DNA from: Streptomyces venezuelae
GTDB lineage: Bacteria > Actinomycetota > Actinomycetes > Streptomycetales > Streptomycetaceae
Reading direction: 5' to 3'
Length of the DNA stretch: 64,000 nucleotides
Assembly: GCF_008642335.1 (NCBI RefSeq)
Contig: NZ_CP029191.1
Location: 5,580,001-5,644,000, forward strand
Of this stretch, positions 7,947 to 16,244 are shown piece by piece. Below the pieces are notes generated by a model. The model worked only from the letters and a program-made list of their open reading frames with translations, was not told the origin of the DNA and searched no databases. The first letter of the stretch is position 1. Each line of letters starts with the position of its first letter. A program made the translations under genes and the position numbers.

Positions 7947-8196
7947 GCGGCCCCGCACCCACAGACGGGCCCTGGGCGCCCCAGCCCCAGCGCACCCGCA
8001 CCCTCCGCGCACCCGCCCCCTCCGCGCACCCGCACCACCCACCGACCCCCGACACACCCCACCCCCCACCGCAACCCCACCCAAACCGTCCACCGTAAAA
8101 CCGCTCGCACGGGGGAACCCCGTTCGACACGCCCGGGGAAGTCCACTTTTGTGAGGGTATCGGCGGAACTTGGACCACCAGAACCTGGAGGGCGCT

Positions 8197-10017
8197 GTGC
8201 GGCAGCCGGAGGGCTACGACTACGAGACCCACAGCACGCTCGCCGGCCCGCTCACCGAGCCGGACGGCGAAGACGGAGGCGGCAAGGGCACGTATCGCGT
8301 GCAGTACCGCTCGCTGCTCTCCGGCGAACCGCACCGAATACGCGCCGTCCTGCTCATGAGCCTCGCCCCCGTCCTCACGGGACTCCTGCTCGTCTACCTC
8401 GTGTGGCCCACCCACTGGACCGAACGCGAGGGCGGCGACCGCTGGCTGATCGGGCTCGACATCACGATGCTCGTGGCGATCGGACTGATCGAGCTCTTCA
8501 TGCTCGTCAACGTCGTATCGATCGCCCACGCGACGATGGTCGCGAGGGACCCGATACCCGTACGGCCGGAGAAAGGCACGCGCGTCGCGTTCCTGACCAC
8601 GTACGTTCCCGGCAAGGAACCCCTCAGTATGGTGCGGGCCACGCTCGAAGGTGCGGTTCGGATACACCACACCGGGCCCCTCGACGTATGGCTCCTCGAC
8701 GAAGGGGACGATCCCGAGGCCAAGGCACTCTGCGAAGAGCTCGGCGTGCGGCACTTCACGCGTAAGGGAGTGCCCGAGTGGAATCGGAAGAAGGGGGCCC
8801 ACAAGGCGCGTACCAAGCACGGCAACTACAACGCCTGGCTGGCCCTGCACCACGCGGAGTACGACTTCTTCGCCTCCGTCGACACGGACCACGTACCGCT
8901 CCCGAATTTCCTGGAGCGGATGATGGGGTACTTCCGGGACCCGGATGTCGCCTTCGTCGTAGGACCGCAGGTGTACGGGAATTACACCGCACCCGTCACC
9001 AAGGCCGCGGAGTCGCAGCAGTTCCTCTTCCACGCGCTGATCCAGCGCGCGGGCAACCGCTACCGCGCCCCGATGTTCGTGGGTACGAACAACGTCGTGC
9101 GGATCAGCGCGCTCACGCAGATCGGCGGGCTCTACGACTCGATCACCGAGGACATGGCCACCGGCTTCGAACTGCACCGGCGCCGCAATCCGGTCACGAA
9201 GAAGCACTGGCGGTCGGTGTATACCCCCGACGTGCTGGCCGTGGGGGAAGGGCCCGCTTCCTGGACGGACTTCTTCACGCAGCAGATGCGGTGGTCGCGC
9301 GGCACGTACGAGACGCTGTTCAAGCAGTACTGGAAGGCACCGTTCACGATGCCGCCCGGACGGCTCTTCTCGTACTCCCTGATGCTCGTGTACTACCCCA
9401 TGACCGCTGTGAACTGGCTGCTCGGGATTCTGAGTTGTGTGCTGTTCCTGTGGTTCGGGGCCTCCGGGACGCAGGTCGCCGCCTCCGTCTGGCTGATGCT
9501 CTACAGCGACGCGGCCGCCCTGCAGATCGGGCTCTATCTGTGGAATCGCCGGCACAACGTGTCCCCGCACGAGCCCCAGGGGTCCGGCGGGCTCGCCGGA
9601 ATGGCGATGTCCGCGCTCTCCGCGCCCATCTACGCCAAGTCGCTCGGCGCCGCCGTCGTGCGCAGGCCCAGCCGCTTCGTCGTCACCCCGAAGGGCGGCG
9701 ACGCCAGCCCGGACCGGCTCCTCACCTTCCGGATCCACCTGTTCTGGGCCTTCGTGCTCGTGAGTTCGCTGACCGCGTCGTTCGTCCTCGGCCACACCCA
9801 CGTGGCGATGCGCACCTGGGCCGTCCTCGCCATGGTCATCTCCCTGGCACCGGTGACCATCTGGGCGTACGGCCTCGTCAGGGAGCGCCGGGCCCAGCCG
9901 CACCCGCACACGCAGACGCAGACGCAGACGCAGCGGGCCGCCCTGCGCGGCGAGGCCGCCCCCGAAGGCGAGCCGGAGCCCGCGTTCGCCACCGGCACGT
10001 CGACAGGAGGGAATTGA
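8197..10017 (+). CDS. cslA: Cellulose synthase-like glycosyltransferase CslA
   Basis: A 606-residue processive family 2 glycosyltransferase that makes a beta-glucan at the hyphal tip in Streptomyces. The GTG at 8197 is chosen because GGAGGG lies 4-9 nt before it; a TTG at 8170 has no such site. Two N-terminal membrane helices (about 50-70, 85-110) precede the catalytic domain with DEG (168-170), DTD (229-231), TED (317-319) and QQMRW (362-366), the D,D,D,QxxRW set. More membrane helices follow. The tail has a short CAGACG microsatellite (QTQTQTQ). It is followed 3 nt later by glxA, then convergent cslZ: the known cslA-glxA-cslZ module. Confidence 0.93.
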   Translation: MRQPEGYDYETHSTLAGPLTEPDGEDGGGKGTYRVQYRSLLSGEPHRIRAVLLMSLAPVLTGLLLVYLVWPTHWTEREGGDRWLIGLDITMLVAIGLIELFMLVNVVSIAHATMVARDPIPVRPEKGTRVAFLTTYVPGKEPLSMVRATLEGAVRIHHTGPLDVWLLDEGDDPEAKALCEELGVRHFTRKGVPEWNRKKGAHKARTKHGNYNAWLALHHAEYDFFASVDTDHVPLPNFLERMMGYFRDPDVAFVVGPQVYGNYTAPVTKAAESQQFLFHALIQRAGNRYRAPMFVGTNNVVRISALTQIGGLYDSITEDMATGFELHRRRNPVTKKHWRSVYTPDVLAVGEGPASWTDFFTQQMRWSRGTYETLFKQYWKAPFTMPPGRLFSYSLMLVYYPMTAVNWLLGILSCVLFLWFGASGTQVAASVWLMLYSDAAALQIGLYLWNRRHNVSPHEPQGSGGLAGMAMSALSAPIYAKSLGAAVVRRPSRFVVTPKGGDASPDRLLTFRIHLFWAFVLVSSLTASFVLGHTHVAMRTWAVLAMVISLAPVTIWAYGLVRERRAQPHPHTQTQTQTQRAALRGEAAPEGEPEPAFATGTSTGGN

Positions 10018-10020
10018 TTC

Positions 10021-11997
10021 ATGGCCCCCATGGCCTACCGGCCTTCCAAGCGCACCAGGAAGACGCTCCTCGGAGTCGGCGCGGGCGCCCTGCTCGTCGG
10101 ACTGAACGCGCCCGCCGCGCTCTCCTTCGCCGAGGAGAAGTACTACGCCTACAAGATCGCCCAGCCCGGCTACAAGAAGAAGTACGGCTCCTGGAAACAG
10201 GTCAGCATTCCGGAGGAGTTCCGCACCAACGCCATTCACGCCGCGCTGCTCCACACGGGCAAGGTGCTGATCGTCGCGGGGTCGGGCAACGAACAGAAGA
10301 AGTTCGACGCGGGGTCCTTCGACACCGTGCTGTGGGATCCGAAGAACGACACGTTCAAGAAGATTCCGACGCCCGAGGACTTCTTCTGCTCCGGGCACGC
10401 GCAACTTCCCGACGGACGGCTTCTGGTGGCCGGCGGCACCGCCCGTTACGAGCTGCTCGACGGTGAGGTCGAGCGGGCCGGTGGCGGTATGCGGGTCAAG
10501 AACGAGAACCCCGACAAACCCGTGGTCCTGAAGAAGGGCACGAAGTTCCGGTCGCCATCGGGCGTCGAGTACGTCAGCAAATTCGATGTCGAAGTGCCGA
10601 AGGCCAAGCGCGACTTCGAGATCACCTACTCCAAGTCCGGCGTGATGCAGCCCTGGAAGACCAAGGTCAAGGCGAGCGAGGCGCGGGTCTTCGTCGAGGC
10701 GGTCCAGGACGGCGAGCAGTCGGTCACCGAGAAGTCCGCGCAGTACGAGATCGAGGGACTGACCGGTGAGGAGGCCGACAACACGTACGGCATCGCCGAG
10801 AAGATCGACATGGAGAAGCAGGACTTCCAGGGGATCAAGGCGGCGTACGAGTTCGACCCGAAGGCCGAGAAGTACATTCCCGTGGAGCCGATGGAGAAGG
10901 CCCGCTGGTATCCGACGCTCGTCGGTCTGGAGGACGGCAAGGTGCTCGCGGTCTCCGGACTCGACGACGTGGGTGTCGTCGACCCGGGCGACAACGAGAT
11001 CTACGACCCGAAGACGAAGAAGTGGACGGACGGGCCCAAGCGGTACTTCCCGACGTACCCCGCGCTCTTCCTCACCAAGGGTGGCAAGCTCTTCTACCCC
11101 GCGTCGAACGCCGGTTACGGACCCGCGGAGAAGGGCCGTGAACCGGGTCTGTGGGACCTCGACACGAACAAGTTCGAGAAGGTCCCCGGTCTGGAGGACC
11201 TCGACCAGACCGAGACGTCGGCGTCCGTGCTGCTGCCGCCCGCCCAGGACCAGAAGGTGATGATCCTCGGTGGCGGGGGAGTGGGCGAGTCGGAGAAGGC
11301 GACCCGACGGACGGCCGTCATCGACTTGAAGGAGGACAACCCGTCCTTCAAGACCGGGCCGCAGCTCCCGCAGGGCACGCGCTATCTGAACAGCGTCCTC
11401 ATGCCGAACGACTCCGTGTTCACGACGAACGGCGCGTCGGACTACCGCGGACGCAGCGCGAGCAACATCCACAAGGCGCAGTTCTACGATCCCAGGACCA
11501 ACGCCTTCCAGGAGGCCGCGGCGCCGGAGGTCGGCCGCAACTACCACTCCGAGGCGCTGCTGCTGCCCGACGGCCGGGTCGCCACGTTCGGCTCCGACCC
11601 GCTCTACGACAACGAGCAGAACACCAAGCTCGGCCACTTCGAGCAGCGCATGGAGATCTTCACGCCGCCGTCGCTGCACCGGGGCGGCGAGACGCGCCCG
11701 GTGCTCGGCGAGGGCCCCGAGGAGCTGGCGGCCGACGGCCGCGCGACGTTCCGGATCGACCGCCCCGAGACCATCGCGTCGGCCCGTCTGATGCGGCCGA
11801 GCGCGGTGACGCACACGACGGACGTCGAGCAGCGGTCGATCGCGCTGGGGGTCAGCAAGGGCCAGGGCACGGTGACGGTGGACGTGCCGCGTGAGGACGC
11901 GGCGCTCGTACCGCCGGGCTGGTACATGCTGTTCGTGACGGACAAGGACGGCACGTCGTCCGAGGCGAAGTGGATCCACGTCGGCACGGAGCGATGA
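10021..11997 (+). CDS. glxA: Mono-copper radical oxidase GlxA
   Basis: A 658-residue galactose-oxidase/glyoxal-oxidase-like enzyme that needs copper and is required for tip glycan deposition in Streptomyces. An N-terminal membrane anchor lies about 14-36, with no lipobox. Active-site residues can be placed by motif: Cys123 in DFFCSGHAQLPDGRLL and Tyr297 in ARWYPTL (the Tyr-Cys crosslink), Tyr508/His509 in RNYHSEALLLPDGR, and His598 in AVTHTTD (copper ligands). Kelch-type repeats lie between, with an Ig-like C-terminal domain. The ATG at 10021 follows GGAGGG. It oxidises an alcohol or aldehyde to give H2O2; the natural substrate is probably the CslA glycan. Confidence 0.95.
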   Translation: MAPMAYRPSKRTRKTLLGVGAGALLVGLNAPAALSFAEEKYYAYKIAQPGYKKKYGSWKQVSIPEEFRTNAIHAALLHTGKVLIVAGSGNEQKKFDAGSFDTVLWDPKNDTFKKIPTPEDFFCSGHAQLPDGRLLVAGGTARYELLDGEVERAGGGMRVKNENPDKPVVLKKGTKFRSPSGVEYVSKFDVEVPKAKRDFEITYSKSGVMQPWKTKVKASEARVFVEAVQDGEQSVTEKSAQYEIEGLTGEEADNTYGIAEKIDMEKQDFQGIKAAYEFDPKAEKYIPVEPMEKARWYPTLVGLEDGKVLAVSGLDDVGVVDPGDNEIYDPKTKKWTDGPKRYFPTYPALFLTKGGKLFYPASNAGYGPAEKGREPGLWDLDTNKFEKVPGLEDLDQTETSASVLLPPAQDQKVMILGGGGVGESEKATRRTAVIDLKEDNPSFKTGPQLPQGTRYLNSVLMPNDSVFTTNGASDYRGRSASNIHKAQFYDPRTNAFQEAAAPEVGRNYHSEALLLPDGRVATFGSDPLYDNEQNTKLGHFEQRMEIFTPPSLHRGGETRPVLGEGPEELAADGRATFRIDRPETIASARLMRPSAVTHTTDVEQRSIALGVSKGQGTVTVDVPREDAALVPPGWYMLFVTDKDGTSSEAKWIHVGTER

Positions 11998-12051
11998 CCG
12001 GACCGTCGGCCGGAGGGCCGACCGCTGGGCCGCCCGAGCGGAGCGGAATGC

Positions 12052-13077
12052 TCAGGCGGCCTTCGCGTTGCGCGCGAGGCCCAGCGCGTAGTCCGGCCAC
12101 CACTGGCCCGCCGCCGGGCCGCCCCGGCACGGTCCGTCCGAGTCGCCGGGCCGCTTGATCCACAGCACGGCGTCGACCAGCGGGTCGCCCGTGCGGTCGG
12201 TCGGCGGCGTGCCGAGGCCACGTCCCGGCGGGTTGCACCAGGCGTCCTGGCGGTCACCCGCCAGCGGGCCCCTGCCGTTGCGGCTGGTGTCCATGACGAA
12301 GTGCTTGCCGCCGACCGCGGCCGACAGCGTGCGGCCGTACGCCTTGATCGTCCCGTCGCTCTGGAAGTTGGAGACGTTCAGGGAGAAGCCGTCGGCCTGC
12401 GCGACGCCCGCCTTCTGCAGAGGCTCGGTGAGCTTGCCGGGCTCGGAGATCCAGCCGGGGTTCCCCGCGTCGAGGTACACCTTGACCTCCGGCTGCCGCT
12501 TCAGCCGCTGGATCGCCTCGGAAAGCAGCTGGTAGCGGTCCTCGTGGTACTCGGCCGGGGTGCAGCCGTCCACGATGTGCGGGATCGCGTCGGGTTCGAG
12601 GACGACCAGCGCGGGCGCGTCGCCGATCGCGCCGGCGAACGTGTCCACCCAGCTCCGGTACTGGTCCGCGCTGCCCGCGCCGCCCGCGGAGTGCTGGCCG
12701 CAGTCGCGGTGCGGGATGTTGTACGCGACGAGCACGGCGGTGCGGTTCTCCTTCGCCGCGCCCCGCGTGGCCTGCGCGATGTCGGGCGCCGGGTCGTCGC
12801 CCGCGGGCCACACGGCCATGGGCTGCTCGGAGATGCGCCGCAGGGCCTCGGCGTCACGCGTGCGGCCCTGCTGCCGCCACTGCTCGACCTGGCGTGCGGC
12901 GGGGCTGTCCGGGTCGACCCAGAAGGCGCTCTCCGGCGGCCCCGCGGACCCGGTGGCGGCCTCGCGCACGGTGGCCTCCTCCTTCGCGCCTGACGCGGAG
13001 TCGGAGGAGCAGCCCGCCGGGAGCCCGAGGGCGGCGAACGCCGCCAGTGCCGTGAACGTACGGAGCAGCCGGTGCAT
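12052..13077 (-). CDS. cslZ: Family 6 glycoside hydrolase (CslZ-type endoglucanase), lipoprotein
   Basis: A 341-residue lipoprotein with signal peptide ending LGLPAGC (lipobox Cys23). The GH6 domain has NIPHRDCGQ (Asp125, catalytic acid position) and VVLEPDAIPH (Asp163), followed by YLDAGNPGW and FSLNVSNFQ substrate-site stretches. It cleaves beta-1,4-glucan on the outer membrane face. It is convergent with glxA, 54 nt away, completing the cslA-glxA-cslZ set, where it is thought to trim or help release the new glycan. AAGGGGG precedes the ATG. Confidence 0.92.
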   Translation of the reverse strand: MHRLLRTFTALAAFAALGLPAGCSSDSASGAKEEATVREAATGSAGPPESAFWVDPDSPAARQVEQWRQQGRTRDAEALRRISEQPMAVWPAGDDPAPDIAQATRGAAKENRTAVLVAYNIPHRDCGQHSAGGAGSADQYRSWVDTFAGAIGDAPALVVLEPDAIPHIVDGCTPAEYHEDRYQLLSEAIQRLKRQPEVKVYLDAGNPGWISEPGKLTEPLQKAGVAQADGFSLNVSNFQSDGTIKAYGRTLSAAVGGKHFVMDTSRNGRGPLAGDRQDAWCNPPGRGLGTPPTDRTGDPLVDAVLWIKRPGDSDGPCRGGPAAGQWWPDYALGLARNAKAA

Positions 13078-13191
13078 CCAGCCCCCTTGGGCGGTGGTGA
13101 CGGTGACGGTGACGGGCAGTCAGGGCGACAATCGTTACATAAAGGACGCCTCCCTTGGCGGAGGTGCGGTCGACCGAATTGCGAGACGGGG

Positions 13192-13220
13192 CTGACCAGC
13201 ATGTGACCGACCGGTAAGGT
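13192..13220 (+). promoter_or_regulatory. Promoter of the marR gene at 13228 (leaderless type)
   Basis: CTGACC (13192-13197), 17 nt, TAAGGT (13215-13220), then 7 nt to the GTG start. The spacing is ideal for sigma-70-type (HrdB) recognition and puts the transcript start at the start codon. Confidence 0.6.
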
Positions 13221-13227
13221 CGATGGC

Positions 13228-13737
13228 GTGCCGAAGCCGCTCAGCCTCCCCTTCGATCCCATCGCCCGCGCCGACGAGCTCTGGAAGCAGCGCTGGGGAT
13301 CGGTCCCGGCCATGGGCGCGATCACCTCGATCATGCGGGCGCACCAGATCCTGCTCGCCGAGGTCGACGCGGTCGTGAAGCCGTACGGACTGACCTTCGC
13401 GCGCTACGAGGCGCTGGTGCTGCTCACCTTCTCGCAGGCCGGCGAGTTGCCGATGTCGAAGATCGGCGAGCGGCTCATGGTGCACCCGACGTCGGTCACG
13501 AACACGGTGGACCGGCTGGTCAAGTCCGGCCTGGTCGACAAGCGCCCGAACCCCAACGACGGCCGCGGCACACTCGCCTCCATCACGGAGAAGGGCCGCG
13601 AGGTCGTCGAGGCGGCGACGCGCGAGCTGATGGCGATGGACTTCGGGCTCGGGGTGTACGACGCGGAGGAGTGCGGGGAGATCTTCGCGATGCTCAGGCC
13701 GCTGCGGGTGGCGGCGGAGGACTTCGAGGAGAAGTAG
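13228..13737 (+). CDS. MarR-family transcriptional regulator
   Basis: A 169-residue MarR protein: dimerisation helix at the N-terminus, winged helix about residues 60-125 with MSKIGERLMVHPTSVTNTVDRLVKSGLVDKRPNPNDGRG, then a C-terminal helix. The GTG start is fixed by the promoter 7 nt upstream. It precedes a DUF3817 gene and icmA in the same direction, each of which has its own promoter. The target is unknown. Confidence 0.9.
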   Translation: MPKPLSLPFDPIARADELWKQRWGSVPAMGAITSIMRAHQILLAEVDAVVKPYGLTFARYEALVLLTFSQAGELPMSKIGERLMVHPTSVTNTVDRLVKSGLVDKRPNPNDGRGTLASITEKGREVVEAATRELMAMDFGLGVYDAEECGEIFAMLRPLRVAAEDFEEK

Positions 13738-13817
13738 GGCCCGGGGGGCGGTGCCCGGGGCGGGACCGGCTCGTTCCGGTCGGGCGGGGGCGGCGAAGAT
13801 CGCGCAAATCAGGCGGT

Positions 13818-13823
13818 TACGCT
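13818..13823 (+). promoter_or_regulatory. -10 element of the DUF3817 gene at 13831
   Basis: TACGCT followed by exactly 7 nt and then ATG, with no Shine-Dalgarno: a leaderless arrangement. No good -35 is visible. Confidence 0.45.
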
Positions 13824-13830
13824 CGTAGCC

Positions 13831-14163
13831 ATGAAATCCAGCGTGCTGACCCGCTACCGGGTGATGGCTTACGTCACCGCCGTCATGCTCCTCATCCTGT
13901 GCGCCTGCATGGTGGCGAAGTACGGCTTCGAGAAGGGCGAGGGGCTGACCCTGGTGGTCTCCCAGGTCCACGGAGTCCTCTACATCATCTACCTGATCTT
14001 CGCCTTCGACCTGGGCTCCAAGGCGAAGTGGCCGTTCGGGAAGCTGCTGTGGGTGCTGGTCTCGGGCACGATTCCGACCGCCGCGTTCTTCGTGGAGCGC
14101 AAGGTCGTCCGTGAGGTCCAGCCGCTGGTCGACAACGGCTCGCCGGTCATCGCGAAGGCGTAA
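13831..14163 (+). CDS. DUF3817 small integral membrane protein (paralogue)
   Basis: A 110-residue protein with three membrane segments (about 9-28, 38-60, 68-86), related to the one at 4776 in size and plan: VSQVHGVLYIIYLIFAFDLGSKAKWPFGK corresponds to [27 protein letters not shown]. The basic C-terminus FFVERKVVREV matches MAERKLKRE. The function is unknown. It is not coupled to icmA, 84 nt downstream. Confidence 0.88.
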   Translation: MKSSVLTRYRVMAYVTAVMLLILCACMVAKYGFEKGEGLTLVVSQVHGVLYIIYLIFAFDLGSKAKWPFGKLLWVLVSGTIPTAAFFVERKVVREVQPLVDNGSPVIAKA

Positions 14164-14216
14164 CGCGCGTAACACTTCCCCGCCGTACGGGAACGTACGG
14201 CGGTTGGCCATCGACT

Positions 14217-14240
14217 TTTACTAGGACGTCCTAGTAAATT
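14217..14240 (+). promoter_or_regulatory. icmA promoter with a perfect 22-bp palindrome
   Basis: Bases 14217-14238 form a perfect dyad with the 11-bp arm TTTACTAGGAC. It overlaps TAAATT (14235-14240), which ends 7 nt before the icmA ATG. A repressor bound here would block RNA polymerase directly. An AAGG two bases before the ATG is too close to act as a Shine-Dalgarno, which supports a leaderless message. Confidence 0.75.
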
Positions 14241-14247
14241 CGAAGGT

Positions 14248-15948
14248 ATGGACGCTGACGCGATCGAGGAAGGCCGCCGGCGCTGGCAGGCCCGTTACGA
14301 CAAGGCCCGCAAGCGCGACGCGGACTTCACCACGCTCTCCGGGGACCCGGTCGACCCCGTCTACGGGCCGCGGCCCGGCGACACGTACGACGGGTTCGAG
14401 CGGATCGGCTGGCCGGGGGAGTACCCCTTCACGCGCGGGCTCTACCCGACCGGGTACCGCGGCCGGACCTGGACCATCCGCCAGTTCGCGGGCTTCGGCA
14501 ACGCCGAGCAGACGAACGAGCGCTACAAGATGATCCTCGCCAACGGAGGCGGCGGCCTCTCCGTCGCCTTCGACATGCCGACCCTCATGGGCCGCGACTC
14601 CGACGACCCGCGCTCGCTGGGCGAGGTCGGCCACTGCGGTGTCGCCATCGACTCCGCCGCCGACATGGAGGTCCTCTTCAAGGACATCCCGCTCGGCGAC
14701 GTGACGACGTCGATGACCATCAGCGGCCCCGCCGTGCCCGTCTTCTGCATGTACCTGGTCGCCGCCGAGCGCCAGGGCGTCGACCCGGGCGTCCTCAACG
14801 GCACGCTCCAGACGGACATCTTCAAGGAGTACATCGCGCAGAAGGAGTGGCTCTTCCAGCCCGAGCCGCACCTGCGCCTCATCGGCGACCTGATGGAGCA
14901 CTGCGCGCGCGACATCCCCGCGTACAAGCCGCTCTCCGTCTCCGGCTACCACATCCGCGAGGCCGGGGCGACGGCCGCGCAGGAGCTGGCGTACACGCTC
15001 GCGGACGGCTTCGGGTACGTGGAGCTGGGCCTCAGCCGCGGGCTCGACGTCGACGTCTTCGCCCCCGGCCTCTCCTTCTTCTTCGACGCGCACGTCGACT
15101 TCTTCGAGGAGATCGCGAAGTTCCGGGCGGCGCGGCGCATCTGGGCGCGGTGGCTGCGGGACGAGTACGGCGCGCAGACCGACAAGGCGCAGTGGCTCCG
15201 CTTCCACACGCAGACGGCGGGTGTCTCGCTGACAGCCCAGCAGCCGTACAACAACGTGGTCCGTACGGCGGTGGAGGCCCTGGCGGCCGTCCTCGGCGGC
15301 ACGAACTCCCTCCACACCAACGCGCTGGACGAGACGCTCGCGCTGCCCAGCGAGCAGGCGGCGGAGATCGCGCTCCGTACGCAGCAGGTGCTCATGGAGG
15401 AGACGGGGGTCGCGAACGTCGCCGACCCGCTGGGCGGCTCCTGGTACATCGAGCAGCTCACCGACCGCATCGAGGCCGACGCGGAGAAGATCTTCGAGCA
15501 GATCAAGGAGCGGGGGCGGAGGGCCTGCCCGGACGGGCAGCACCCCATCGGCCCGATCACCTCGGGCATTCTCCGTGGCATCGAGGACGGCTGGTTCACC
15601 GGCGAGATCGCCGAGTCCGCGTTCCAGTACCAGCGGTCCCTGGAGAAGGGCGACAAGCGGGTCGTCGGCGTCAACTGCCTCGAAGGCTCCGTCACGGGTG
15701 ACCTGGAGATCCTGCGGGTCAGCCATGAGGTGGAGCGGGAGCAGGTGCGTGAGCTGGGTGGGCGGAAGGCGCGTCGTGACGACGCGCGGGTCCGCTCCTC
15801 CCTGGACGCGATGCTCGCGGCGGCGCGCGATGGCTCGAACATGATCGCGCCCATGCTGGAGGCGGTTCGGGCGGAGGCGACGCTCGGGGAGATCTGCGGG
15901 GTGCTTCGGGATGAGTGGGGCGTATACGTGGAGCCCCCGGGCTTCTAG
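14248..15948 (+). CDS. icmA: Isobutyryl-CoA mutase large subunit
   Basis: A 566-residue TIM-barrel subunit of the coenzyme B12-dependent acyl-CoA mutases. It interconverts isobutyryl-CoA and n-butyryl-CoA, linking valine breakdown to fatty-acid and polyketide precursors. Substrate discriminators match isobutyryl- rather than methylmalonyl-CoA: Phe80 (WTIRQF) and Gln198 (EYIAQ), where methylmalonyl-CoA mutase has Tyr and Arg. The length is also that of IcmA. The C-terminal B12-binding domain is absent, as expected, because it sits on the separate IcmB. No icmB gene is in this window. Confidence 0.95.
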   Translation: MDADAIEEGRRRWQARYDKARKRDADFTTLSGDPVDPVYGPRPGDTYDGFERIGWPGEYPFTRGLYPTGYRGRTWTIRQFAGFGNAEQTNERYKMILANGGGGLSVAFDMPTLMGRDSDDPRSLGEVGHCGVAIDSAADMEVLFKDIPLGDVTTSMTISGPAVPVFCMYLVAAERQGVDPGVLNGTLQTDIFKEYIAQKEWLFQPEPHLRLIGDLMEHCARDIPAYKPLSVSGYHIREAGATAAQELAYTLADGFGYVELGLSRGLDVDVFAPGLSFFFDAHVDFFEEIAKFRAARRIWARWLRDEYGAQTDKAQWLRFHTQTAGVSLTAQQPYNNVVRTAVEALAAVLGGTNSLHTNALDETLALPSEQAAEIALRTQQVLMEETGVANVADPLGGSWYIEQLTDRIEADAEKIFEQIKERGRRACPDGQHPIGPITSGILRGIEDGWFTGEIAESAFQYQRSLEKGDKRVVGVNCLEGSVTGDLEILRVSHEVEREQVRELGGRKARRDDARVRSSLDAMLAAARDGSNMIAPMLEAVRAEATLGEICGVLRDEWGVYVEPPGF

Positions 15949-16244
15949 CCCGGTTCCCCGCGCCCCTGGGGGGGGGGCTGCCCTGAGCGCTGTTTTCTGC
16001 AGGCCGGTGGGGGTTGCTCGCGCAGTTCCCCGCGCCCCTGAGCTACCCGGGGCGGGCTCGTCGAAGGCGTGCCCCGTCAGGGGCGCGGGGAACTGCGCGG
16101 CCCGCCCCCACCGGGCCGCAGGCAGGTGCGAGGCGGGTGCCCAGGGCGGTGCCCGCCGGGCGCGGGGCTGGAATTTGTGGGTTTAGGGCCCAGGGGCCTG
16201 GGCAGGCGCAGGCCGGCCAGCGACCCCCCGCCCCAGGAGAACCC
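15949..16244. other. Intergenic region with Streptomyces-type hairpin
   Basis: About 300 bp with no gene, dominated by the inverted repeat described at 16019-16099. The sequence CCCCGCGCCCCTG also occurs just after icmA (from about 15957), so a related half-copy is present. Confidence 0.6.
16019..16099. repeat. Inverted repeat with 23-bp perfect arms
   Basis: The arms 16019-16041 and 16077-16099 are exact complements; the core CAGTTCCCCGCGCCCCTGA is a dispersed intergenic hairpin familiar from Streptomyces genomes. The spacer is 35 nt. It probably terminates icmA transcription. Confidence 0.85.

Larger units (their letters stand above)
7634..8196. other. Repeat-rich intergenic region upstream of cslA
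   Basis: These 560 bp hold no credible gene. They contain a dispersed 50-bp repeat (7698-7747), a large inverted repeat (7710-7794), a second inverted repeat (7858-7946), and then about 150 bp (7947-8100) that is extremely rich in C and A on the plus strand and nearly free of T, with GCGCACCCGC direct repeats. Open frames across it are low-complexity Pro/His/Thr or Gly/Arg and are not genes. Confidence 0.7.

Noticed and set aside
7652..8154. Plus-strand Pro/His/Thr-rich frames between tetR and cslA
   Set aside because: Low-complexity products of the repeat and C-rich region, not proteins.
8170..8196. TTG start for cslA at 8170
   Set aside because: No ribosome-binding site; the GTG at 8197 has GGAGGG at good distance.
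7738..11979. A minus-strand open frame of more than 1400 codons across cslA and glxA
   Set aside because: It is antisense to two clear genes and results from the high GC of third positions; composition is Arg/Gly/Val/Leu-rich with no domain.
14248..15948. Methylmalonyl-CoA mutase large subunit
   Set aside because: Phe80 and Gln198, the 566-residue length and the missing B12 domain point to isobutyryl-CoA mutase.
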